Source: Frankiales bacterium
GTDB lineage: Bacteria; Actinomycetota; Actinomycetes; Mycobacteriales; SCTD01
Assembly (NCBI GenBank): GCA_025464695.1
Contig: JAODNQ010000171.1
Location: 1-9,860, forward strand
Reading direction: 5' to 3'
Length of the DNA: 9,860 bases
The translations under genes and the position numbers were made by a program. The notes under the pieces were generated by a model. The model ran no database searches. It was given only the letters and a program-made list of their open reading frames with translations, and was not told where the DNA came from. This document shows positions 1 through 6,051 of the stretch, piece by piece. Each line of letters opens with the position of its first letter. Positions within the stretch are counted from its first letter, which is position 1.

Positions 1-22
1 GCAGCCCTAGCCGGCACGCGCC

Positions 23-59
23 CGACGCCCCGTCCTCCCCCTCGGAGGGCGGGGCGTCG
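23..59 (+). terminator. GC-rich terminator-like hairpin
   Basis: Bases 23-38 pair with 44-59 to form a 16 bp stem (one T-G wobble at 33/49) closed by the 5-base loop CCCTC. No T run follows, which is common for actinobacterial terminators. It sits just upstream of the promoter of the next operon, so it probably ends transcription of a gene that lies left of the window. A TAG at 8-10 could be the end of that gene, but too little sequence is present to support a call. The hairpin is directly visible; the terminator role is inferred. Confidence 0.65.
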
Positions 60-73
60 TGCTGTCCGGGGGC

Positions 74-99
74 TAGACTCCCCAAGAGGTGTTGGGGAG
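74..99 (+). promoter_or_regulatory. Promoter -10 box with overlapping palindromic operator for the ArsR-type regulator
   Basis: TAGACT at 74-79 fits the actinobacterial -10 pattern TANNNT, which puts the transcription start near 86-87. A perfect inverted repeat, CTCCCCAA (78-85) and TTGGGGAG (92-99) separated by 6 bases, overlaps the end of the -10 box and the predicted start. A dimeric winged-helix repressor bound there would block transcription of the downstream regulator-exporter operon, so autoregulation is the natural reading. No good -35 hexamer is visible about 17 bases upstream. The palindrome is a sequence fact; its role is inference. Confidence 0.55.
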
Positions 100-114
100 C
101 GAGGGGGTGGACAG

Positions 115-606
115 GTGGAGCCGACGACGATGCGGGCCCTGGCCTCGCCCGTGCGGCTGCAGGTGCTGTCCCTGCTCACCGGCACCCCGATGAGCGCCGC
201 CGAGCTGGCCCGCGAGCTCGACGTCGCGCACGCCGCGGCGAGCTACCACCTGCGCCGGCTCGCGGACGCCGGCCTCGTCGAGCTCGCGGAGGAGCGGGTC
301 CACCGCGGCGGCCGCGAGCGCCGCTACCGCGCCTGTCCCCGTCCGCTGACGGCCGCGCCCGGAGACCGCGTCCTGCTCGCCGAGGCCCTGGCCGGGCAGC
401 TGCGCCGCCGGACCGCCGACCACGACGACGCCCTGCCCGAGACCACCGCCGACGCCGAGCTCTGGGTCGACCCGGAGCTGTACGCCGACGTCGTCGTGCG
501 GGTGCGGGCGGCGCTGCAGGACCTGCACGACGCCGCCCGACCGCCCCGCACCGAGGGCACCCGGCGGGTCGCTGCCACGGTCGCCCTGTTCGGGATGCGC
601 ACGTGA
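115..606 (+). CDS. ArsR/HTH_20-type winged-helix transcriptional regulator
   Basis: This 163-residue protein is a small DNA-binding regulator, probably a repressor of itself and of the exporter gene that follows. Residues 1-75 form a winged helix. It opens with the typical LASPVRLQVLSLL helix, continues with the helix-turn-helix (AAELARELDV...ASYHLRRLADAGLVEL) and ends in a basic wing (HRGGRERRYRA). The remaining 85 residues are an unassigned effector or dimerisation region. Only one cysteine is present (in YRACPRP), so the classical ArsR metal thiolate site is absent and the ligand is more likely an organic compound. The GTG start at 115 follows a GAGGGGG ribosome site (101-107) at good spacing; an ATG at 130 would cut into the first helix. 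The stop overlaps the next start (GTGA), which implies translational coupling. The family is clear; ligand and targets are unknown. Confidence 0.88.
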   Translation: MEPTTMRALASPVRLQVLSLLTGTPMSAAELARELDVAHAAASYHLRRLADAGLVELAEERVHRGGRERRYRACPRPLTAAPGDRVLLAEALAGQLRRRTADHDDALPETTADAELWVDPELYADVVVRVRAALQDLHDAARPPRTEGTRRVAATVALFGMRT

Positions 607-1814
607 GCGCGCTGGCCGTCCCGGCCTTCCGCTGGCTGTACGCGGGGCAGGCGGTCAGCGCGGTCGGCGACCAGGTCTTCCCGGTGACGGTGGCCGTCCT
701 CGTGCTGGACGGCGGAGGCAGTGCCGGCGAGCTGGGCCTCGTGCTCGCCGCCCGCTTCGCCGCCCTGGTGCTGTTCAGCCTGCTCGGGGGCGTCTGGGCC
801 GACCGGCTGCCACGGCGTCGCGTCATGCTGTCGGCCGACCTGCTGCGGCTCGCCGCGGTGCTCGGGCTGGTGGTCGCGGGCACAGCGAGCACCCCGGTGC
901 TGGCCGTCCTGGTGTTCGCCGTCGGCGCCGGCGAGGCCTTCTTCCGCCCCGCGTTCGGGGCGCTGCTGCCGTCGGTGCTGCCGCCCTCCCTCCTGCCCTC
1001 CGGCAACGCCCTGGCCTCCAGCACGCACCAGCTCGCCCAGGTGGTCGGGCCGGGCCTGGCCGGTCTGCTCGTGGCCGCCGCCGGCGTCCGGGCGGGCTTC
1101 CTGTTCGACGCCGCCACCTTCGCCACCAGCGCCCTGACCCTGCTGCGGGTGCACGAGGAGCCGCACGTGCCTGCGCCCCGCGCCCGGGTGCTCCGCGAGG
1201 TCGCGGACGGGGTCCGGGCCGTCCGCGACCGCTCCTGGATCGCCGCCTGCCTGGTCATGTTCAGCGTCTACATGCTGGTGGTCGGCGCCCCCGTGCAGGT
1301 CCTGCTGCCCGTGACCGTCCGCGACACCACCGGCGAGACGGCGACCTACGGCGTGGTGCTCGCCCTCGGCGCCGTCGGCGGGCTGCTCGGCGCCTGGGCC
1401 GCCACCCGGCTGCCCGCCGCCACCCGCGGCCGCACCGCGGTCCTCGCGACGTCCCTGTGCGCCGCCGAGCCGCTGGCGCTGCTGCTCGAGGCGCCCCTGC
1501 CGGTCCTGTGCGCCGCGTGGGCGGTGTCGTCGGCCGGGATCGGGCTGTTCGTCGTCGCCTGGGAGAGCTCTCTGCAGGCCGACGTGCCGCCCGCGCTGCT
1601 GGCCCGGGTGGTCTCGCTGGACTGGATGATGAGCTTCGCGCTCTACCCGCTCGGCCTCGCCCTGACGGGCCCGGTCGTGCACGCCGTCGGGCGGGGACCG
1701 GTGCTCGTCACGGCCGTCGTGCTCGCCCTCGGCCTGCCGCTGCTCGTGCTGGGCGTGCCCGGCGTGCGGGAGTTCCGCACGCTCCCGGCTACGGCGTCGT
1801 CGGCGCCACGTTGA
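603..1814 (+). CDS. MFS transporter, MFS_3 / EntS-like exporter
   Basis: This 403-residue integral membrane protein is rich in Leu, Val and Ala stretches consistent with about 12 helices, the usual size of the major facilitator superfamily. The first helix carries the S-x-x-G-D motif (residues 19-23) of the MFS_3/EntS-like branch. The loop between helices 2 and 3 carries motif [13 protein letters not shown] (62-73). Members export small molecules such as drugs or siderophores by proton antiport; the substrate cannot be read from sequence. The GTG start overlaps the stop of the upstream regulator by four bases, so the two are co-expressed and the regulator probably senses a substrate of this pump. 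The last 26 bases overlap the 3' end of the convergent dcd gene. The C-terminal tail is short and ends in a Thr/Ser/Ala-rich segment. Confidence 0.87.
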   Translation: MSALAVPAFRWLYAGQAVSAVGDQVFPVTVAVLVLDGGGSAGELGLVLAARFAALVLFSLLGGVWADRLPRRRVMLSADLLRLAAVLGLVVAGTASTPVLAVLVFAVGAGEAFFRPAFGALLPSVLPPSLLPSGNALASSTHQLAQVVGPGLAGLLVAAAGVRAGFLFDAATFATSALTLLRVHEEPHVPAPRARVLREVADGVRAVRDRSWIAACLVMFSVYMLVVGAPVQVLLPVTVRDTTGETATYGVVLALGAVGGLLGAWAATRLPAATRGRTAVLATSLCAAEPLALLLEAPLPVLCAAWAVSSAGIGLFVVAWESSLQADVPPALLARVVSLDWMMSFALYPLGLALTGPVVHAVGRGPVLVTAVVLALGLPLLVLGVPGVREFRTLPATASSAPR

Positions 1815-3414
1815 ACCGCAGGTGCGACTTGCTCGCCGTCGGGCCCCGCTGACCCTGGTAGCGGGAGCCGTAGCGCTCGCTGCCGTAGGGGCTCTCGGCG
1901 GGGGAGCTCAGCGGCAGCACGCAGACCTGGCCGATCTTCATGCCCGGGTAGAGCTTGATCGGCAGGTTCGCGACGTTGCTCAGCTCGAGGGTGACGTGGC
2001 CGGAGAACCCGGGGTCGATGAAGCCGGCCGTCGAGTGGGTGAGGAGCCCGAGGCGGCCGAGGGAGCTGTTGTGGGTCGGCACGTAGGTGCGCCCGACCAG
2101 GAACATGCCGCTCGGAGCAGCCACCTGGATGCAGCGCACCGGGACGGAGGACAGCGGGCGCACGGCCACCACGGCGCGGTGCCGGGACTGCCGCAGCTTC
2201 GGTGCCAGGCGGTCGAGCTTGCGCTGCAGGCGGAAGACCGGGAGGTGGGGGACGAACTTGACCTGGTAGGCCGGGGAGCACTCGACGCCGTAGAGCGTGA
2301 CCCGCTTCTTGCGCTTGACCGGGCGCAGGCCCAGCGACGCCGCCAGCTCGACCACGGCGTCGGACAGGTGCTCGAGGGTCGAGACGAACTCGCACCGGCC
2401 GAGCGTGTCGGCGTAGCCGTCGCTGTCCATGAGTCCCTGCAGCAGGGCGAGCCGCTGGTCGTAGCCCGCGGTGAGGTACTGCTGCGGGACGTGCTTGTCG
2501 CCGAGCAGCCCCTCGGCCCGGAGCACGGAGTTCAGCCCGGCGTCGGGCGCGTACCGCCCCGCGGCGTCGCGCGCCCGGTCCTCGGGACGACCGCCGACGC
2601 GCCAGCCGTACGGCGCGCTGGTCCGGTGCACGTCGTAGCCGGCCGCCCGGACCTCGTCGACGACCTGCGCGTCCGCGGTGGTGACCGTCGCGCACGACGT
2701 CGTCCCGTCGCCCAGCCAGACGCCCAGCACGTAGGGGTCGACGGGGAGGTCGTCACGGTCGGCGTACTGGGCCGGACCGGCCATCGCGACGTGGTGGTTC
2801 CACTCGCGGCCCGCCCGCAGCGTCGCGGCCAGCTGCTCGGTCGTCACGGAGCGGGCGACGGACGCGTGCCCACCGCGGACGCGCACGCGCTCGGCCTTGG
2901 TCGTCGTCACCCACAGGTGCTGGGCGTCAGCGACGAAGCGGGAGCCGTCGGACAGCAGGACCTCGAAGCAGGGGCGGTCGGTCATGACGTCGGTGGCGGC
3001 CACGACGCGGGTGGGGGCCCCGGTCTCGTCGAAGACCTCGTCCCCGACCTCGAGGTGCTCCATGGTCGTCCAGCCCCACGGTGTGGGGACCTCGGTGTCG
3101 AGCCCGAGCGCCTTCCCCTCCAGGCGGGCGGCGAGGTCGTCGCCCAGGCTGATCACCTCGAGGGTCGACCCGAGGACGAACTCGCCGGGGTGCAGCACGA
3201 ACGGCTCGTCGCCGACCGCCTCCACCAGCTCGGTGAGGTCGTCCTGCGCCGTCGCGGGGTCGATGTGGGTGTAGCGGTGGTTGGCGAAGACCCGGAACCA
3301 CCGGTCCAGCCGGACGTCGATGCTGCTGGGCTGCACCATCGCCTCGTCGTACGGCGCCAGGCCGAGACGACCGGAGGCGAGGGCGGCCTTGAGGTCGCGG
3401 TCGGAGAGCAGCAC
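1789..3414 (-). CDS. dcd: dCTP deaminase (probably bifunctional dCTP deaminase/dUTPase) precursor containing an intein
   Basis: The enzyme deaminates dCTP in the cytosol to feed dTTP synthesis. The Mycobacterium tuberculosis-type enzyme also hydrolyses the product to dUMP, and this protein resembles that type closely ([44 protein letters not shown]). The precursor has 541 residues: N-extein 1-101, intein of 348 residues, C-extein of 92. The spliced product is 193 residues, close to the roughly 190 of the mycobacterial enzyme. In mature numbering, S102, R106 and E129 align with E. coli catalytic residues Ser111, Arg115 and Glu138. The intein splits the protein between K101 and S102, so no active site exists before splicing. 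GTG at 3414 matches the family N-terminus (LLSDRDL). Another GTG lies two codons upstream at 3420. No ribosome site is visible, and a -10 box placed 7 bases before 3414 suggests a leaderless message. The gene lies divergent to tRNA-Gly, and I recall the same pairing in mycobacteria. Confidence 0.95.
   Translation of the reverse strand: MLLSDRDLKAALASGRLGLAPYDEAMVQPSSIDVRLDRWFRVFANHRYTHIDPATAQDDLTELVEAVGDEPFVLHPGEFVLGSTLEVISLGDDLAARLEGKALGLDTEVPTPWGWTTMEHLEVGDEVFDETGAPTRVVAATDVMTDRPCFEVLLSDGSRFVADAQHLWVTTTKAERVRVRGGHASVARSVTTEQLAATLRAGREWNHHVAMAGPAQYADRDDLPVDPYVLGVWLGDGTTSCATVTTADAQVVDEVRAAGYDVHRTSAPYGWRVGGRPEDRARDAAGRYAPDAGLNSVLRAEGLLGDKHVPQQYLTAGYDQRLALLQGLMDSDGYADTLGRCEFVSTLEHLSDAVVELAASLGLRPVKRKKRVTLYGVECSPAYQVKFVPHLPVFRLQRKLDRLAPKLRQSRHRAVVAVRPLSSVPVRCIQVAAPSGMFLVGRTYVPTHNSSLGRLGLLTHSTAGFIDPGFSGHVTLELSNVANLPIKLYPGMKIGQVCVLPLSSPAESPYGSERYGSRYQGQRGPTASKSHLRFNVAPTTP
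2068..3111 (-). mobile_element. Class 3 intein with LAGLIDADG homing endonuclease, inserted in dcd
   Basis: This in-frame 348-residue element starts with Ala1 ([11 protein letters not shown]) and ends THN before extein Ser+1. Block A is degenerate for the usual Cys/Ser nucleophile. Block B reads AQHLW with His65 and Trp67. Block F reads VRCIQV with Cys327 where most inteins have Asp. Block G reads PTHN with Thr346, His347 and Asn348. Trp67, Cys327 and Thr346 form the W-C-T triplet that marks class 3 inteins, in which the block F cysteine makes the first attack instead of residue 1. The endonuclease region has both LAGLIDADG motifs: LGVWLGDG (129-136) and [10 protein letters not shown] (223-232). 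Each retains its acidic residue, so homing activity may be intact. Codon usage looks like that of the host gene, which argues against very recent arrival from a low-GC source. Splicing and homing activity are inferred from motifs. Confidence 0.93.
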
Positions 3415-3421
3415 GGGCACG

Positions 3422-3449
3422 ACGCTAGCGGTCAGGCGGTGGCGGTCAG
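3422..3449 (-). promoter_or_regulatory. Predicted leaderless promoter of dcd
   Basis: On the minus strand, TAGCGT (3427-3422) fits the -10 pattern TANNNT. CTGACC (3449-3444) resembles a -35 TTGACA at a 16-base spacing. Seven bases separate the -10 box from the GTG at 3414, which puts the expected transcription start on the first base of the start codon. With no Shine-Dalgarno sequence upstream, a leaderless transcript is the simplest reading, and such transcripts are common in actinobacteria. It also supports GTG 3414 over GTG 3420. Predicted only. Confidence 0.5.
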
Positions 3450-3461
3450 ACGGGGAGCCGC

Positions 3462-3467
3462 TACGCT
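3462..3467 (+). promoter_or_regulatory. Possible -10 box for tRNA-Gly
   Basis: TACGCT fits TANNNT and would place transcription start near 3474, giving a leader of about 7 bases before the tRNA. I see no convincing -35 element at 16-18 bases. If correct, this promoter lies back to back with the dcd promoter inside the 66-base gap. Confidence 0.35.
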
Positions 3468-3480
3468 GTGCCCTGTCTAC

Positions 3481-3554
3481 GCGGGCGTAGCACAATGGTA
3501 GTGCGCTTGCTTCCCAAGCAAGACACGCGAGTTCGATTCTCGTCGCCCGCTCCA
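3481..3554 (+). tRNA. tRNA-Gly (anticodon CCC), CCA encoded
   Basis: The full cloverleaf can be drawn. The acceptor stem is GCGGGCG with CGCCCGC (3544-3550), followed by discriminator T and an encoded CCA (3552-3554). The D arm is GCAC/GTGC around AATGGTA. The anticodon stem is CTTGC/GCAAG with loop TTCCCAA, so the anticodon is CCC. A 4-base variable loop follows, then a T arm with loop TTCGATT. The U at the discriminator position and the AATGGTA D loop are typical of bacterial tRNA-Gly. Anticodon CCC reads GGG codons, which are frequent in GC-rich genomes. Confidence 0.97.
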
Positions 3555-3668
3555 CGAGCAGCCCCTCTTCCCGGGGGCCTCCGTCCCGCCCGCCGGGCGC
3601 GTCCAGGAGCACCCGCGAGGGGCGCCCCGGACGGGCCGGCCCGCGGTCGGCATCGGGCTCGGACAGCC

Positions 3669-3740
3669 GTCCGGGCACCGGCTCGCGGCACAGGTCCGGG
3701 CCCAGGTCCGGGCGCACCGCCCCGGCAGCACCGTCCGGGC
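3669..3740. repeat. Cluster of four GTCCGGGC octamers upstream of the SNF2 gene
   Basis: Copies lie at 3669-3676, 3694-3701, 3706-3713 and 3733-3740. The middle two belong to a 12-base tandem duplication (3691-3702 and 3703-3714, one mismatch). The cluster ends about 40 bases before the SNF2 start codon, within the non-coding stretch 3555-3778. It could be a multi-site binding region, or a chance enrichment in very GC-rich DNA. The same stretch also holds a weak hairpin just after the tRNA (GCCCC 3561-3565 with GGGGC 3574-3578) that might end tRNA transcription. Confidence 0.4.
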
Positions 3741-3778
3741 CCACAGGCCGGACGCCCGTCCCGGCAGGAGGAGAGCGC

Positions 3779-5935
3779 ATGGCCCGGAGCGACGCGCGCG
3801 ACCCCCGAGCGGCTGCCGGCCCCAAGCGGCGCACCGCCACGGCGGCGCCCCGGCAACGCACCCTGGTGCAGGTCCTGGACCGCGCCGTGCGCGAGGTCGA
3901 CGCCGTCGTGCAGTCGGGCCGCCAGCGCCCCGCCACGCGCAGCACCTTCCAGGCGTCCGCCCTGCTCATCCGGCACGAGCGCGCGCGGCTGCAGACGGCC
4001 GAGCTGTCCGAGGCCCGCCGCACCGCCGCCCTCAAGGACCTCGACGCCGTCGCGACGGTCCTCGCCCGCACCGCTGCCCGCGACGGCACGCTCCTCACGC
4101 TGCTGACCGACGAGGCCGAGCTGCTGCCCGACACCCGGACGGTGCTGGCCGACCTGCAGCGGGCCGCCGGGATCGAGGAGCCGTACCTGCCCGCAGCCCC
4201 GTCCCCGACCGGTCCCGCCCGCGCGGCCACCGCGAACGGGCGGCCGGCCGGCCAGGTCGTGCCCCAGTCGGTGGTCTCCCGGCAGCTGGCGAACCCCTTC
4301 CTCGCCCCGGACTACAGCGCGGTCGCCCCGCTGCAGCGCCCCCGCCTGCTGGCCGGCTGGGAGCTGCTGACCCCGCTGCTGCGCTCGTTCGCCGAGGCCT
4401 CCGGCGGGGCGACGTCGTGCATGCAGCTGCCCGCCCCCATCCGCTGGCGGACGCCGCCCGGCCTGGAGCTGATGCCGCACCAGGCGCAGCTCGTGGCGGC
4501 GGCCGAGGACGGTCACCGGACGTTCCTGCTGGCCGACGAGCCCGGCCTGGGCAAGACCGCGCAGGCCCTGCTGGCGGCAGAGGCCGCGGACGCCTTCCCG
4601 CTGCTCGTCGTCGTGCCGAACGTCGTCAAGACCAACTGGGCCCGCGAGGCCGCGCGCTGGACCCCGCGCCACCCCGCCACCGTCGTGCACGGCGACGGCC
4701 ACGACCTGGACGCCTTCTCCGACGTCGTCGTCGTCAACTACGAGGTGCTGGACCGGCACGCGGGGTGGCTCGGCAGCTTCGGGTTCCGCGGGATGGTCGT
4801 CGACGAGGCGCACTTCATCAAGAACAAGACCTCGCAGCGGTCGCGCCTGGTGCTGGAGCTGGCGGAGCGGATCCGCGCCCGCACCGTCCGCCCCCTGCTC
4901 ATGGCGCTCACCGGCACCCCGCTCATCAACGACGTCGACGACTTCCTGGCCATCTGGGAGTTCCTCGGCTGGGTCGACGACGACGACCCCTCGCTGGAGC
5001 TCGTCGCCCGGCTCGAGCGCAACGGGCTGACCCCCGGTGAGCCCGGCTTCTACCCGGCGGCCCGCGGGGCGGTCATCGACATGGGGATCGTCCGGCGTCG
5101 CAAGGTCGAGGTCGCGTCCGACATCCCGGCCCGCCGCATCGCCGACCTGCCCGTCGAGCTCGACGGCGCCCTGGGCCGCTCCATCCGCGACGCCGAGAAG
5201 GCCCTCGCGAAGCGGCTGGTCAAGCGCTACGACAGCGCGCTCGAGGCCCGCGACCCCGGGGCGGTGGTCGAGGGTATCGACGCCGACCTCGTGCGCAAGG
5301 TCGCCGGGTGGGAGCGCCAGGACACCCAGGGCGAGGGCGGCACCGACAACGTCTTCAGCGTCATGCGCCGCATCGGCCAGGCGAAGGCGGTCCTCGCGGC
5401 CGACTACACCGCGCAGCTGGCGCGCAACGTCGGCAAGGTGGTCCTGTTCGCCAAGCACGTCGACGTCATGGACGCCGCCGAGGAGCTGTTCACCTCGCGG
5501 GGGATCGGCCACGTGTCGGTCCGCGGCGGCCAGAGCACCACGGCGCGCCAGCGCAGCATCGACGCCTTCACGAAGGACCCCGACGTCGCCGTCGCCGTCT
5601 GCTCCCTGAGCGCCGCGGGCGTCGGGCTGAACCTGCAGGTCGCGTCCAACGTCGTCCTCGCGGAGCTGAGCTGGACCGACGCCGAGCAGACCCAGGCGAT
5701 CGACCGGGTGCACCGCATCGGGCAGGACCAGCCCGTCACCGCCTGGCGGATCATCGCCGCCCAGACGATCGACGCCCGGATCGCCGAGCTGCTCGACGAG
5801 AAGGCCGGCCTGGCCGCCCGGGCGCTCGACGGCGACGACTCCGGCGGCGCGTCCGCCGACGTCCAGCTCGAGGCGCTCGTGACCCTGCTGACCGACGCCC
5901 TGGCCGCTCGCGCCGGCCAGCAGGCCCGCTCCTGA
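3779..5935 (+). CDS. SNF2-family DNA-dependent ATPase (DEAD/DEAH helicase fold)
   Basis: This 718-residue protein is a superfamily 2 ATP-driven DNA translocase of the SNF2 type. The first RecA lobe has MPHQAQLV just before the Walker A motif DEPGLGKT (residues 253-260), the Walker B/DEAH box (342-345) and motif III TGTP (378-381) followed by LIN. The second lobe has the [17 protein letters not shown] segment, the AAGVGLNLQ motif V and the diagnostic SNF2 motif [10 protein letters not shown] (642-649). Residues 1-230 are helical and charged and match no domain I recognise. I see no zinc finger, SWIM or nuclease domain, so this looks like a stand-alone remodeller. The ATG start has a strong AGGAGGAG ribosome site (3766-3773). 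Bacterial SNF2 proteins act in DNA repair, transcription recycling or phage defence; nothing nearby decides which. It is probably transcribed alone. The family is certain; the role is unknown. Confidence 0.92.
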   Translation: MARSDARDPRAAAGPKRRTATAAPRQRTLVQVLDRAVREVDAVVQSGRQRPATRSTFQASALLIRHERARLQTAELSEARRTAALKDLDAVATVLARTAARDGTLLTLLTDEAELLPDTRTVLADLQRAAGIEEPYLPAAPSPTGPARAATANGRPAGQVVPQSVVSRQLANPFLAPDYSAVAPLQRPRLLAGWELLTPLLRSFAEASGGATSCMQLPAPIRWRTPPGLELMPHQAQLVAAAEDGHRTFLLADEPGLGKTAQALLAAEAADAFPLLVVVPNVVKTNWAREAARWTPRHPATVVHGDGHDLDAFSDVVVVNYEVLDRHAGWLGSFGFRGMVVDEAHFIKNKTSQRSRLVLELAERIRARTVRPLLMALTGTPLINDVDDFLAIWEFLGWVDDDDPSLELVARLERNGLTPGEPGFYPAARGAVIDMGIVRRRKVEVASDIPARRIADLPVELDGALGRSIRDAEKALAKRLVKRYDSALEARDPGAVVEGIDADLVRKVAGWERQDTQGEGGTDNVFSVMRRIGQAKAVLAADYTAQLARNVGKVVLFAKHVDVMDAAEELFTSRGIGHVSVRGGQSTTARQRSIDAFTKDPDVAVAVCSLSAAGVGLNLQVASNVVLAELSWTDAEQTQAIDRVHRIGQDQPVTAWRIIAAQTIDARIAELLDEKAGLAARALDGDDSGGASADVQLEALVTLLTDALAARAGQQARS

Positions 5936-6004
5936 CAGCGGACGAGAAGAGGTCCGGTCGGCCCGGTTGAGGCGCTCGACAGCGGGTACCGGGCGCCGGA
6001 TGGT

Positions 6005-6030
6005 GTGACGGTACGGTCGCACCGCGTCAC
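6005..6030. promoter_or_regulatory. Inverted repeat around a possible -10 box before the protease gene
   Basis: GTGACG (6005-6010) and CGTCAC (6025-6030) form inverted arms, with a nested GGT/ACC pair at 6010-6012 and 6021-6023. TACGGT at 6012-6017 fits the -10 pattern and lies inside the repeat, about 35 bases before the GTG start at 6052. No -35 box is clear. It could be a promoter with an operator. Elsewhere in the 116-base gap 5936-6051 I see only the ribosome site. Confidence 0.3.
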
Positions 6031-6051
6031 GTCGCGATCCGGGAGTCCCTC

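Noticed and set aside
1..22. Possible 3' end of an upstream gene with TAG at 8-10
   Set aside because: Only two codons are available, so no product can be supported.
3477..3490. Perfect CTACGC-GG-GCGTAG palindrome across the tRNA 5' end
   Set aside because: Half of it is the conserved tRNA acceptor and position 8-10 sequence, and the leader match is short, so chance is a sufficient explanation.
1822..3501. A 559-codon plus-strand open frame opposite dcd
   Set aside because: It is the antisense of dcd and its intein, with His/Val/Gly/Arg-rich shadow composition and no domain.
3415..4230. Upstream extension of the dcd reading frame past GTG 3414/3420
   Set aside because: The frame stays open only by composition. 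It would run through the tRNA gene and precede the well-conserved Dcd N-terminus with unrelated sequence.
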